Made by a program: the position numbers and the translations under genes. DNA of 36,974 nt from Roseitalea sp. (GTDB lineage: Bacteria > Pseudomonadota > Alphaproteobacteria > Rhizobiales > Rhizobiaceae): NCBI GenBank assembly GCA_017642895.1, contig JAEPON010000024.1, positions 1 through 36,974 on the forward strand. Direction: 5' to 3'. Positions 25,536-34,089 of this stretch are shown here, in pieces. Under the pieces are notes generated by a model that did no database searches, was not told the origin of the DNA, and saw nothing but the letters and a program-made list of their open reading frames with translations. Positions within the stretch are counted from its first letter, which is position 1; the number at the start of each line of letters is the position of its first letter.

Positions 25536-26888
25536 ATGAGCTCGGAAACTGGCGTCTTGGGGCGGAACAAGAAGCGGCTCACCGCGATGGCGGCGGCGAT
25601 CGTGATGATGTCAGCGACAGGGTCGGCGGTGCAGGCGGAAGAGGGTCAAGGTACAGCCGAGAACCCGGTCACCGTTCGGATCATTGCCAACGAGGCTTTT
25701 GCCAACACGTGGCAAACCACGCTCGTCCCCGAGTTCAACAAGGTGTATCCGCACATCGAGGTCGTGTTTGACGGCGTGCCTTATCCGGACATGCTGGCCA
25801 AGATGATGCTCGATGCCACCGGTACGGATCCCGAATACGACGCTTATCTGATCGACGATCCCTGGGTGCCGCAGATGGCCGAGGTCGGTGCGTTGGTCGA
25901 CCTGAAGGGCGATGAGATCGCGGCGATCACAGACGAGACCTATGACTGGGATGATTTCAGCGCGGCGCCTCTTGCCGCCGGTGAATGGGCAGGGGTGCAA
26001 TATGCGGTCCCGGTCCGTTCCAACGTGCTGTTGCGCTTCTACAACCGGACGCTTTACGCGGAGGCCGGCCTTGAGGAGCCGACACCCGAACAGACTTGGG
26101 GCGAGTTCTTTGCCGATGCCGAAAAGCTGGTGCGGGACCGCGACGCCGACGGCAAGGATGATGTCTGGGCGATCAGCACCTACTTTGTGCGCGAGTCCCT
26201 GACGCCAACGATCTGGCAGTCGATTCTGAACGCGAACGGTGGTGCTCTGCTCGATGAGGACGGCAAGCCGGCCTTCGCCACGCCAGCAGGCGCGGAATCG
26301 CTCCAGATCCACAAGCGGCTGCTGGACTATGCACCGCCCGGCGGTCTCGGCCACGGTTTCTCGGAATCGCTGCAGGCGTTTCGGCAGGGGCTGGTTGCCA
26401 ACCTGTTCAACTGGGGCAGCATCTACAAGGCGACGGCCGTGGACTCCGCATCGACGACCCTGACGCCGGACGAGGTCGGCATTCAGGTGCTGCCGGTCGG
26501 CAGCGCGGGTGCCGGCACCCATCGGGGTATCTGGATCGCCGGGATCAGCAGCAAGACAGACAAGACCGAAGCCTCCTGGACTTTCCTTCAGTGGTTGACG
26601 TCGAAGGAAGGCGAGAGTGTCAACGCCGCCCTGGCCGGCTCGTTTCCTGCCCGCATATCCACGCTTGAAAGCGAGCCTGCCGAGCCATGGCTGGCGCCGG
26701 TCTACCAGACCCTCAAACATGCCTATGAAGTGGCGGCCGAGGGTGGGATGTGGCGCATCCGCAGTCCGCGTTCGGATGCCGCCCAGCAGATCCTCGCCGA
26801 TGAGATCGCCCGAGGACTGGCCGGCCAGGTCGAAGCCGACGAAGCACTCGACATTGCCGCAGAAAAGATCGAGCGCGCCCTGCGATGA
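25536..26888 (+). CDS. Sugar-type ABC transporter extracellular substrate-binding protein (family 1)
   Basis: Periplasmic binding protein, 450 residues, with a Sec signal peptide (basic NKKR, a hydrophobic core and cleavage after AVQA, residue 34). Family 1 features include VTVRIIANEAFANTW, YDAYLIDDPWVPQMAEVGALVDL, and a later FSESLQAFRQGLVANLFNWG segment. GGGAGGAAG precedes the ATG at 25536. The partner permeases and ATPase are at 30422, 31345 and 32976, all in the same direction. The sugar, polyol or sugar-acid ligand is not readable from sequence. A strong hairpin follows the stop. Confidence 0.92.
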   Translation: MSSETGVLGRNKKRLTAMAAAIVMMSATGSAVQAEEGQGTAENPVTVRIIANEAFANTWQTTLVPEFNKVYPHIEVVFDGVPYPDMLAKMMLDATGTDPEYDAYLIDDPWVPQMAEVGALVDLKGDEIAAITDETYDWDDFSAAPLAAGEWAGVQYAVPVRSNVLLRFYNRTLYAEAGLEEPTPEQTWGEFFADAEKLVRDRDADGKDDVWAISTYFVRESLTPTIWQSILNANGGALLDEDGKPAFATPAGAESLQIHKRLLDYAPPGGLGHGFSESLQAFRQGLVANLFNWGSIYKATAVDSASTTLTPDEVGIQVLPVGSAGAGTHRGIWIAGISSKTDKTEASWTFLQWLTSKEGESVNAALAGSFPARISTLESEPAEPWLAPVYQTLKHAYEVAAEGGMWRIRSPRSDAAQQILADEIARGLAGQVEADEALDIAAEKIERALR

Positions 26889-26892
26889 CTGC

Positions 26893-26936
26893 GGAACGGG
26901 AGCCGGATGCAAACGATCGTGTCCGGCTCACGTTCC
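26893..26936 (+). terminator. Strong hairpin after the binding-protein gene
   Basis: GGAACG-G-GAGCCGGA pairs with TCCGGCTC-A-CGTTCC, a 14-bp stem with one mismatch and a 14-base loop, beginning four bases after the stop. The following sequence is CCCGAAT, with no T-tract. It is probably a 3'-end stabiliser or partial terminator that raises binding-protein levels. The rest of the gap to 27071 shows nothing else. Confidence 0.55.
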
Positions 26937-27071
26937 CCCGAATGGTCCGCGGTCCTCGCAACAGTCAACAGCCGTGACCTGCTCATTCCAAGCAGGCAGC
27001 GCCACCCTGCACCTCAATTTCCAAGGCCATAACGGCGCTGCTCGCCGCACCCTTCATTGAACGGAATTCCG

Positions 27072-28298
27072 ATGCCGACCAAAGCGATCATCAGCGACGT
27101 CAAAACTCTTTCCTGCAGCAATTCCTGGCGGAACTACCATTTCCTCAAGGTTACGACCGAGGACGGCATCGTCGGTTGGAGCGAGTATGACGAGAACTTC
27201 GGATCGCCGGGCGTTTCGGCCATCATTGGCGAACTGGCGCATCGCCTCATCGGACAAAGCGCGCACCTGCATGAGCATGTGCGCGAGGATTTGCGCAATG
27301 TCACACGTCCCGGTTCGGGCGGTGTGGTCGGCCAGGCGCTCGGCGCGATCGAGAACGCACTTCTGGACGTCAAGGCAAAGGCGCTGGATGTGCCATGCCA
27401 TGTTCTTCTCGGCGGCAAGGTCCGCGACACGATCCGGGTCTACTGGTCGCACTGCGTTTCGTACCGGACCCGGACCGAGCATTTTTCGCCCGGCATCACT
27501 GACGAAGGCGGTGTTCGACAGATTGCGCGCGAAGTCGGCGAGCGCGGCCTTACGGCTCTCAAGACGAACATCTTCCACTATGACGAAGCCGGTCGAATCG
27601 AAGGCTGGTCACCTGGCTTCAGCCGGCCGCATGAGCCGGCCCGGAACGTCGAGCGCCGCACGCGAAAGGATGTTCGCAAGCATCTGCAGATCATGCGCGA
27701 GGAAGCCGGCCCCGACATCGACATTCTGCTTGATCTGAACTTCAATGCCAGGACCGAAGGGTTCGTCAGCATCTTGCGGGAGATCGAGGACCTCGACCTC
27801 TTCTGGGTCGAGATCGATACGCTCGATCCAAAGGCTCTGGCCTACATCCGATCGCAAAGCCGTCATCCGATCTCCTCTTGTGAGACCCTGATCGGCTTGC
27901 AGCAGTTCATGCCGTTCTTCCGAGAGCAATCCGTTGATGTGGCCATCATCGACACGCCTTGGAATGGAGTGTGGCAATCCCTCAAGATCGCTGCGGCCGC
28001 TGAAGCCCACGATGTCAGTGTGGCCAGCCACAATTTTTACGGTCATTTGTCTACGATGATCAACGCCCATTTCAGCGCCGTGGTGCCCAACATGCGGATC
28101 ATGGAGACCGATATTGACCGTATCGCGTGGGATGCCGAGATTTTCACGCATGAACCCGAAATCAGGGACGGGTATCTGGTTGTGCCGGATCGGCCGGGTT
28201 GGGGAACCGAGCCGATCGAATCAGCGCTTGCGGCGCATCCACCGTGCCCAGATGCAAAGATGACAAAACGCACGCCCGCGCCGCGTCTCACGCTCTAA
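27072..28298 (+). CDS. Mandelate racemase/muconate lactonizing enzyme family protein (enolase superfamily)
   Basis: Acid-sugar dehydratase or racemase, 408 residues. Likely Mg ligands are Asp221 (in LLDLNFN), Glu247 (in FWVEID) and Glu271 (in SSCETLIG). The His320-Asp294 pair (VASHNFYGH and IIDTPWNG) matches the His-Asp dyad of the mandelate racemase subgroup, with the right spacing. Lys164 (ALKTN) is a possible second base. This subgroup includes tartrate, galactarate and galactonate-type dehydratases. The ATG at 27072 has AACGGAA upstream; a TTG five codons earlier is also in frame. Its place between the binding protein and a sugar dehydrogenase points to dehydration of a sugar acid (inference). 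Confidence 0.88.
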   Translation: MPTKAIISDVKTLSCSNSWRNYHFLKVTTEDGIVGWSEYDENFGSPGVSAIIGELAHRLIGQSAHLHEHVREDLRNVTRPGSGGVVGQALGAIENALLDVKAKALDVPCHVLLGGKVRDTIRVYWSHCVSYRTRTEHFSPGITDEGGVRQIAREVGERGLTALKTNIFHYDEAGRIEGWSPGFSRPHEPARNVERRTRKDVRKHLQIMREEAGPDIDILLDLNFNARTEGFVSILREIEDLDLFWVEIDTLDPKALAYIRSQSRHPISSCETLIGLQQFMPFFREQSVDVAIIDTPWNGVWQSLKIAAAAEAHDVSVASHNFYGHLSTMINAHFSAVVPNMRIMETDIDRIAWDAEIFTHEPEIRDGYLVVPDRPGWGTEPIESALAAHPPCPDAKMTKRTPAPRLTL

Positions 28299-28329
28299 GG
28301 CAATCTGCGCGAGCATTGGGGAGGTACGA

Positions 28330-29937
28330 TTGGTCGCCCGCAACGATCCCGTCGATGTTGTCATCATCGGCGCCGGCGCCTCCGGCGCGGCGGTCGCCTG
28401 GGCGCTGGCGGACACGCGCATGCAGATCGTCTGCCTCGAACAGGGTGGTTGGCCCGACCCGTCGAGGTTTCCCAGTGCTAGTCTGGATTGGGAAGCGCAG
28501 AGCATGGACGACTACGCGATCAGCCCGAACCGGCGCGACTTGCCGGAGGACTACCCGATCAACGATGACGATTCTCCGATCAAGATCGCAAATTACAACG
28601 GTGTTGGCGGCGGAACCGTGTTCTATGCCGCCCATTTTCCGCGCTTGCATCCTTCGGATTTCCGCGTGCGCAGCCTCGACGGCGTCGCCGATGACTGGCC
28701 GCTCGATTACCAAACGCTCGAGCCGTACTATGCGCTCAACGACCAGATGATGGGCATTGCCGCGCTTGCCGGTGATCCGGCCTACCCGGAAAAGGCGGCG
28801 GTCATGCCGCCCATTCCGCTCGGGCGAACCGGCGAGAGGCTTGGTCAGGCCATGAACGGGCTTGGCTGGCACTGGTGGCCGTCGGACGCGGCGATTGCGA
28901 CCCACGAATATGAAGGGCGCGCGCCGTGCATCAATCTGGGGCAGTGCGGCTCCGGCTGTGCGCAGGGTGCCAAGGCCAGCGCCGACGTCACCTACTGGCC
29001 CCAGGCCATCAGGTCCCGGATCGAGCTACGCACTCGGTGCCGCGTCAGCCGCATCGAAGCTGACGATCAAGACATGGCCACTGGCGTTCATTATGTCGAT
29101 GAAAACGGCCACGAGCGCTTCCAACCCGCCCAGATCGTGATCATGGCCTGCAACGGCGTGGGAACGCCGCGCATTCTGCTCAACTCAGCTTCCGGCCGGT
29201 TCCCCGACGGGCTGGCCAACTCAAGCGGACTGGTGGGCAAGAACCTGATGCTTCACCCCTATGCGCAAATCCGCGGCCATTTCGACGAGCCGCTCGACGG
29301 CTATCGGGGGCCGCCAATCTGCACCTGGAGCATGGAGTTCTACGAAACCGACCCGTCGCGCGACTTCGTTCGCGGCTACTGCTTTCAGTTCTCGCGAGGT
29401 CTGGGGCCGGCTCGAACGGCCATCAACGGCATGGCGGACGGCCTCATGCCATGGGGTGAGGGGCACCATGATGCGTTCCGACGCCTGTTTGAACGCAGCG
29501 CCGGCATGGTTTCGATCTGCGAGGACCTGCCCGAAGAGACCAACCGCGTCACACTCGATCCCGGTCGGTCAGATCGGGATGGCGTGCCCGCGCCCAGGAT
29601 CACCTATCGCCTTTCGGACAATACAAGGAAGATGCTGGACCATTCCATTGCCCGGGGCACCGAAATCCTGAAGGCGGCAGGCGCACGCGACATCACGGTG
29701 AAATCGCCACTGCCCTATGCTGGCTGGCATCTGTTGGGCACCGCGCGCATGGGCGCCGACCCCGATCGTTCCGTGGTCAACGAATGGGGACGCAGTCACG
29801 ATGTGAAGAACCTGTTTATCGTCGACGGCAGCATCTTCGTCACATCGGGCGGCGTCAATCCGACGTCCACGATCCAGGCGCTTGCGCTCTACATCGCGGA
29901 CCAGATCAAGACCCGAATTTATGACCTGTTCGATTGA
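28330..29937 (+). CDS. GMC family oxidoreductase (gluconate 2-dehydrogenase large-subunit type)
   Basis: FAD-dependent oxidoreductase, 535 residues, starting at a TTG with GGGGAGG six bases upstream; no ATG fits. The FAD motif GAGASG is at residues 14-19, and GVGGGTVFYAAHFPR is the second GMC block. The C-terminal active-site pair is His467 (in GWHLLGTARMG) and Asn510 (in GGVNPTSTIQA). The GQCGSGCAQGAKAS cysteine cluster around residue 200 is typical of the gluconate/fructose/sorbitol dehydrogenase subgroup. There is no signal peptide. The next gene encodes a subunit-3-like partner, but no cytochrome c subunit is present. Likely reaction: oxidation of a sugar or sugar acid. Confidence 0.9.
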   Translation: MVARNDPVDVVIIGAGASGAAVAWALADTRMQIVCLEQGGWPDPSRFPSASLDWEAQSMDDYAISPNRRDLPEDYPINDDDSPIKIANYNGVGGGTVFYAAHFPRLHPSDFRVRSLDGVADDWPLDYQTLEPYYALNDQMMGIAALAGDPAYPEKAAVMPPIPLGRTGERLGQAMNGLGWHWWPSDAAIATHEYEGRAPCINLGQCGSGCAQGAKASADVTYWPQAIRSRIELRTRCRVSRIEADDQDMATGVHYVDENGHERFQPAQIVIMACNGVGTPRILLNSASGRFPDGLANSSGLVGKNLMLHPYAQIRGHFDEPLDGYRGPPICTWSMEFYETDPSRDFVRGYCFQFSRGLGPARTAINGMADGLMPWGEGHHDAFRRLFERSAGMVSICEDLPEETNRVTLDPGRSDRDGVPAPRITYRLSDNTRKMLDHSIARGTEILKAAGARDITVKSPLPYAGWHLLGTARMGADPDRSVVNEWGRSHDVKNLFIVDGSIFVTSGGVNPTSTIQALALYIADQIKTRIYDLFD

Positions 29938-29944
29938 GTCCGAG

Positions 29945-30409
29945 ATGAGCGGTACCAAAACCAAAGCCGACACAGAATTGTCCGCCGCTGAGCTGGACAC
30001 GCTGCGCCTCATTGCCGGACACATGATCCCGGCATCGTCACGCCATGGCATTCCGGGCGCGGACGATCCAGCCATATTTGCCGATATTTCAGGCTCGCTC
30101 GACCGGGATGCATCGTGCGTGCGCGAGGCACTTGCATTGGCCGATGGGTTGGCGGGCGGACGCCTGGCTCAAGCCGATCCGGCGGCGCAGATGCGAACAC
30201 TTGCGCGTTTCAAGGCCGCATATCCGGCGCTGGCAGGCACGATCGAATCCGTGGTGGCGCGGTGCTACTACCGCGACAAGCGGGTGCTTGAATCCATCGG
30301 CATGGAGCCGCGCGCCCCGTTCCCCGAAGGCTACGCCGTTGAGCAGGGCGACTGGTCGCTGCTCGATCCGGTTCGCGCCCGCGGGCGGATCTATCGCGAC
30401 GGCGGATAA
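29945..30409 (+). CDS. Gluconate 2-dehydrogenase subunit 3 family protein
   Basis: Small partner of the GMC dehydrogenase, 154 residues. The pattern LSAAELDTLRLIAGHMIPASSRHGIPGADDPAIFADI is characteristic of the subunit 3 family, as is the C-terminal WSLLDPVRARGRIYRDGG. In related enzymes this subunit carries the Tat signal and takes the flavoprotein to the periplasm; here the N-terminus MSGTKTKADTELSAAE has no such signal. The start is at 29945, eight bases after the GMC stop; an overlapping ATG at 29921 is less likely. The complex would be cytoplasmic as drawn. Confidence 0.87.
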   Translation: MSGTKTKADTELSAAELDTLRLIAGHMIPASSRHGIPGADDPAIFADISGSLDRDASCVREALALADGLAGGRLAQADPAAQMRTLARFKAAYPALAGTIESVVARCYYRDKRVLESIGMEPRAPFPEGYAVEQGDWSLLDPVRARGRIYRDGG

Positions 30410-30421
30410 GGAGGACCAGCC

Positions 30422-31348
30422 GTGACTGGAACCAACATGGCCGGACTGGTCGGCAGGGGTGAAAAACGAACGGGGCGCCTGAAGGACCTGACCGTGCGTT
30501 GGTCGTTCATGGCGCCGTCGATCGTGCTGATGGTGCTGCTTCTTGCCTATCCGATCTTCTACACGATCGAGATCAGCCTGACCCGTTTCGACATCGCCAC
30601 GTTCAGCGCCGGCGCTTGGGTCGGTTTGGACAACTATCGCGAGGTGATGGACGACTACCGGTTCTGGGACTCGCTTTGGGTCACCCTGATTTACCTGGTC
30701 ATTGCGCTGCCTTTGCAGGTGGCGCTCGGATTCGGCATCGCCTTCCTCATCAATGCCGAATGGGCCGGGCGGGGGTTCATCCGCGCCCTGTTCATCATTC
30801 CGATGGTTGTCGCACCGGTGGTGGCCGGCGGCATCTGGCGGATGATGCTCGATCCCTTGTGGGGCATCGTCAACCACTGGCTCGGGTTCATCGGGATCGG
30901 GCCGCTCGACTGGTTTGGCGATCCCGCGCTCGCCATGGCCACGATCATCATCATCGATACGTGGCGCTGGACGCCCTTCATCGTGCTGATCGCCACGGCC
31001 GCGCTTCTGGCGCTGCCAAAGGATGTGTTCGAAGCGGCGAAGATCGATGGCGCGAACTGGTGGTCGACGCTCTGGTCGGTGGCGATACCGCTGCTGGTTC
31101 CGGTGATCGCCGCGACCTTCGTCATCCGCTGGCTCGGCGCGGTGAAGATGTTCGATATCGTGCTGGCGTCAACCTATGGCGGGCCGGGCAAGGCCACCAA
31201 TGTGATCAACCTGTTCATCTACGAAGAGGCCTTCCGTTCGTTGCGGTTTGCCGAATCTGCGGCGATGGCGGTCATCGTTCTCGTTCTGACGATGGTCCTG
31301 ACCGCCCTGTTCCTGCGCGGCACCCGGGCCTTGGAGGATCGATATTGA
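30422..31348 (+). CDS. Sugar-type ABC transporter permease (MalF/UgpA type)
   Basis: Inner-membrane permease with six predicted helices, 308 residues from a GTG with AAGGAGG upstream. The EAA loop EAAKIDGANWWSTLWSVAIPLLVPVI and the N-terminal APSIVLMVLLLAYPIFYTIEIS helix are typical. It overlaps the second permease by four bases (TTGA). It follows the dehydrogenase subunit gene after 12 bases, so enzyme and transporter genes form one transcript. Confidence 0.93.
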   Translation: MTGTNMAGLVGRGEKRTGRLKDLTVRWSFMAPSIVLMVLLLAYPIFYTIEISLTRFDIATFSAGAWVGLDNYREVMDDYRFWDSLWVTLIYLVIALPLQVALGFGIAFLINAEWAGRGFIRALFIIPMVVAPVVAGGIWRMMLDPLWGIVNHWLGFIGIGPLDWFGDPALAMATIIIIDTWRWTPFIVLIATAALLALPKDVFEAAKIDGANWWSTLWSVAIPLLVPVIAATFVIRWLGAVKMFDIVLASTYGGPGKATNVINLFIYEEAFRSLRFAESAAMAVIVLVLTMVLTALFLRGTRALEDRY

Positions 31349-32199
31349 GCATCACCGTGAACCAGCCACGCAGGCGGCGCCCCGTCGGTCACACGCTCCG
31401 CATTCTGGGCGGCGTGACGGTCAGCATCATCTTCCTCTTCCCGGTCTACTGGATGATCCTGACATCCTTCAAACAGCAGGTCGACATCTTCACCAGTCCG
31501 CCGACCTTCTGGTTCGAGCCGACCGTTGCGGCCTATGCCGAATACATGACGCGTGCCGATATCGTCCCGCGCTTGGTCAACACCGTGATCGTGGCGACGC
31601 TGTCTGCCCTTTTCTCCATCATCGTGGGAACGATGGCCGGCTACGCGCTCGCGCGCATCAGGATTCGGGGAGCGTCGGCGTTCGGTGCGTTGATTCTGCT
31701 CTCGCGCGGCGTGCCGCCCATCGCACTGGCGGTGCCGATGTTCCTGGTCGCGCGAAATCTGGGGCTGACCGACAAGCACATCACCCTGATCCTGGCCTAT
31801 TCCACCTTCCTGGTGCCCTACGTGATGTGGCTGATGCGCAGCTTCTTCCTGTCACTGCCAAAGGAGTTGGAAGAATCGGCGATGATCGACGGGTGCTCGC
31901 GTTATGGCGCCTTTTTCAAAATCATTCTGCCGATATCGCTGCCCGGCCTGCTGTCGACGCTGATCTTCAGCATGATTCTGGCGTGGGAAGAGCTTTTGTT
32001 CGCGCTGGTGCTGACCAATAGGAACGCTTCGACGATTCCCGTGGCTATCGCCGGAATCGCCGGCGATACGGTCAACGGCGCCAACTGGGCCGCGCTGACA
32101 GCCGTCGGCACAATCACCGTCGTTCCGGTCGTTGTCTTTGCGCTTCTCGTCCAGAAATGGCTGATTAAAGGCTTGGCGGACGGAGCGACGAAGGGATAG
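31345..32199 (+). CDS. Sugar-type ABC transporter permease (MalG/UgpE type)
   Basis: Second inner-membrane permease, 284 residues, with the FPVYWMILTSFKQQVDIF region after helix 1 and the EESAMIDGCSRYGAFFKIILPISLPGL EAA loop. The start is a TTG at 31345, overlapping the stop of the first permease, with GGAGG seven bases upstream. The frame stays open far upstream across the first permease gene, but that part is out-of-frame translation of the other permease. With the family 1 binding protein and the ATPase at 32976 it completes the importer. Confidence 0.92.
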   Translation: MSITVNQPRRRRPVGHTLRILGGVTVSIIFLFPVYWMILTSFKQQVDIFTSPPTFWFEPTVAAYAEYMTRADIVPRLVNTVIVATLSALFSIIVGTMAGYALARIRIRGASAFGALILLSRGVPPIALAVPMFLVARNLGLTDKHITLILAYSTFLVPYVMWLMRSFFLSLPKELEESAMIDGCSRYGAFFKIILPISLPGLLSTLIFSMILAWEELLFALVLTNRNASTIPVAIAGIAGDTVNGANWAALTAVGTITVVPVVVFALLVQKWLIKGLADGATKG

Positions 32200-32240
32200 G
32201 GCGCCTGGCCGCCGCCCAATCACGCAATCGGATCACACCC

Positions 32241-32948
32241 ATGGAAAAGCCAGAACCGTTCATCACAAAAACCGAAATGGCCCGGCGGCACATTCAGTCG
32301 ATGATTCTCGGCGGCACAGTCGGGCCCGGAGACCGGATCACGACGCGTGAAGTGTCCAATGCGTTGGGCATCAGCGAGACCCCGATCCGCGAGGCGATCC
32401 GCAGCCTTGCCTCGGAGGGCTGGCTGGATGTTCAAAGCCATATCGGCGCGGTCGTGCAGGGGCTGCGGATCGAGCAGATCAGAGAGATCAGCGCCTTGCG
32501 CGGGTCAATATGTGGGCTTGCGATCGAACTGGGCGCGGCGAACTTCACCGATACGCGGCTGGCGCAGATCGACCGGAACATTACGGAATATGGCGAAGCG
32601 CTTGAAGCAAGGGACTACCAGCGTGTGCTGGAAACGAACTACGATTTTCACCTGCTTTTGTGCGATAATCCGCAATCTCCCTGGTGTCGTCGGCTTCTGG
32701 AGAACATGCACGGGCTGATGTCAGCGCAGCGCCACGGCATCGCGCCAAGGCACCTGCGCCTGACCGCGGCGCTTGAGGAGCACAAGCGCATCCGCGACAT
32801 GCTGCGCGCGGCAAACTTCGCTGGTGCTGCCGACATGGTCAAACAGCACGAGAAGAACACCGGCGATTTCCTGATCAAGATGATCCGCGAACGATCCGGG
32901 GCTGATGGTCCCGATACACCCGCCGCCGTGACGATCGCCGAAGGGTGA
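32241..32948 (+). CDS. GntR family transcriptional regulator, FCD domain
   Basis: FadR-branch regulator, 235 residues. The HTH lies at about 35-62 (TTREVSNALGISETPIREAIRSLASEGWL). The FCD domain shows NYDFHLLLC, EEHKRIRDML and MVKQHEKN, the histidine pattern of the metal site. It is encoded between the permease and ATPase genes, so it is co-transcribed with the pathway it probably controls. Its most likely site is the overlapping palindromes at 25483-25502. The ligand would be a pathway sugar acid (inference). Confidence 0.9.
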   Translation: MEKPEPFITKTEMARRHIQSMILGGTVGPGDRITTREVSNALGISETPIREAIRSLASEGWLDVQSHIGAVVQGLRIEQIREISALRGSICGLAIELGAANFTDTRLAQIDRNITEYGEALEARDYQRVLETNYDFHLLLCDNPQSPWCRRLLENMHGLMSAQRHGIAPRHLRLTAALEEHKRIRDMLRAANFAGAADMVKQHEKNTGDFLIKMIRERSGADGPDTPAAVTIAEG

Positions 32949-32975
32949 CCGACCGTTACTTGGGAGAAGACAAAG

Positions 32976-34049
32976 ATGGGCACCGTCCAGATTCGCAATG
33001 CACGCAAATCCTATGGTTCCGTGGAGGTTCTGCACGGCGTATCGATTGACATCGAAGAAGGCGAGTTCGTTGCCCTGGTCGGCCCGTCGGGCTGCGGCAA
33101 GTCCACGCTTTTGCGCATGATCGCCGGGCTGGAGGAGATCACGTCAGGGCACATTCTGATCGGTGACCGGATCGTCAACGATGTGGCACCCAAGGACCGT
33201 GACATCGCCATGGTCTTTCAGAACTATGCGCTCTATCCGCACAAGAATGTGCGCGAGAACATGGCGTTCGCCCTGCGCCAGAGGCGCATGCCCCGCGCCG
33301 AGATCGCCGCACGCGTCGACAAGGCGGCGCATATTCTCGGTCTTGAGCAGTTGCTCGACCGCAAACCCAGGGCGCTTTCGGGCGGCCAGCGCCAGCGCGT
33401 GGCGATGGGCCGGGCCATCGTGCGGGATCCGAATGTGTTCCTGTTCGACGAGCCGCTTTCCAATCTCGATGCCAAGCTGCGCGTGCAGATGCGCTCGGAA
33501 ATCAAGGAACTGCATCAGCGTCTGAAGACGACCACGATCTACGTCACCCATGATCAGATCGAGGCGATGACCCTCGCCGATCGCGTTGTGGTGATGAATT
33601 CGGGCGTCATCGAACAGGTCGGGCCGCCGCTGGAACTGTACGACAATCCGGCGACGCTTTTCGTCGCCGCCTTCATCGGTTCGCCACCCATGAACTTTTT
33701 TGAGGGCGACCTGGTGCACGGCACCGAGCTTGTTATGGCTGACGGTACGCGGCTCGATCTGCCCCTGGCCGATCCCCAAGGTCGACGGCGCGTGACCGTG
33801 GGCGTGCGGGCCGAGCATTTCGACCTTGCCGACGATGGATGGCCGGCGACGGTTTCGGTGGTTGAGCCGACCGGCTCGGAGACGCTTATCCTGGCGCGCC
33901 TGGCGGGTGATGTCGTGCGCATACTGATCCGCGGCCGTACTTCGGTCCAGCCTGGTGAGACGATCCACCTCAGGCCGCAACGCTCCAGCGTCCACTTCTT
34001 CGATGCCGCGCCGGTGCCCGAAGTCGCCCAGATGGAAGATGTGGCCTAA
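32976..34049 (+). CDS. Sugar-type ABC transporter ATP-binding protein (UgpC/MalK type)
   Basis: Nucleotide-binding subunit, 357 residues. Walker A GPSGCGKS is at 36-43, then the Q-loop VFQNYALYPHKNVREN, signature LSGGQRQRVAMGRA, Walker B LFDEPLSNLDAKLR and H-loop YVTHDQIEAM. A C-terminal TOBE-type regulatory domain follows from about 235 (GSPPMNFFEG). It starts 28 bases after the regulator gene, with GGGAGAAG ahead of ATG 32976. It powers the importer made by the binding protein and the two permeases. Confidence 0.93.
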   Translation: MGTVQIRNARKSYGSVEVLHGVSIDIEEGEFVALVGPSGCGKSTLLRMIAGLEEITSGHILIGDRIVNDVAPKDRDIAMVFQNYALYPHKNVRENMAFALRQRRMPRAEIAARVDKAAHILGLEQLLDRKPRALSGGQRQRVAMGRAIVRDPNVFLFDEPLSNLDAKLRVQMRSEIKELHQRLKTTTIYVTHDQIEAMTLADRVVVMNSGVIEQVGPPLELYDNPATLFVAAFIGSPPMNFFEGDLVHGTELVMADGTRLDLPLADPQGRRRVTVGVRAEHFDLADDGWPATVSVVEPTGSETLILARLAGDVVRILIRGRTSVQPGETIHLRPQRSSVHFFDAAPVPEVAQMEDVA

Positions 34050-34089
34050 TCATCGGCGGCCTGAAAGAACGAAACAACAGGGATTGATC

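Noticed and set aside
30499..31344. Upstream extension of the second sugar permease
   Set aside because: It is out-of-frame translation across the first permease gene; TTG 31345 with GGAGG and a four-base overlap is the natural start.
33955..34089. Upstream extension of the aldehyde dehydrogenase
   Set aside because: The extra residues lie over the ATPase gene end and are not ALDH-like; the GTG at 34090 gives the family length.
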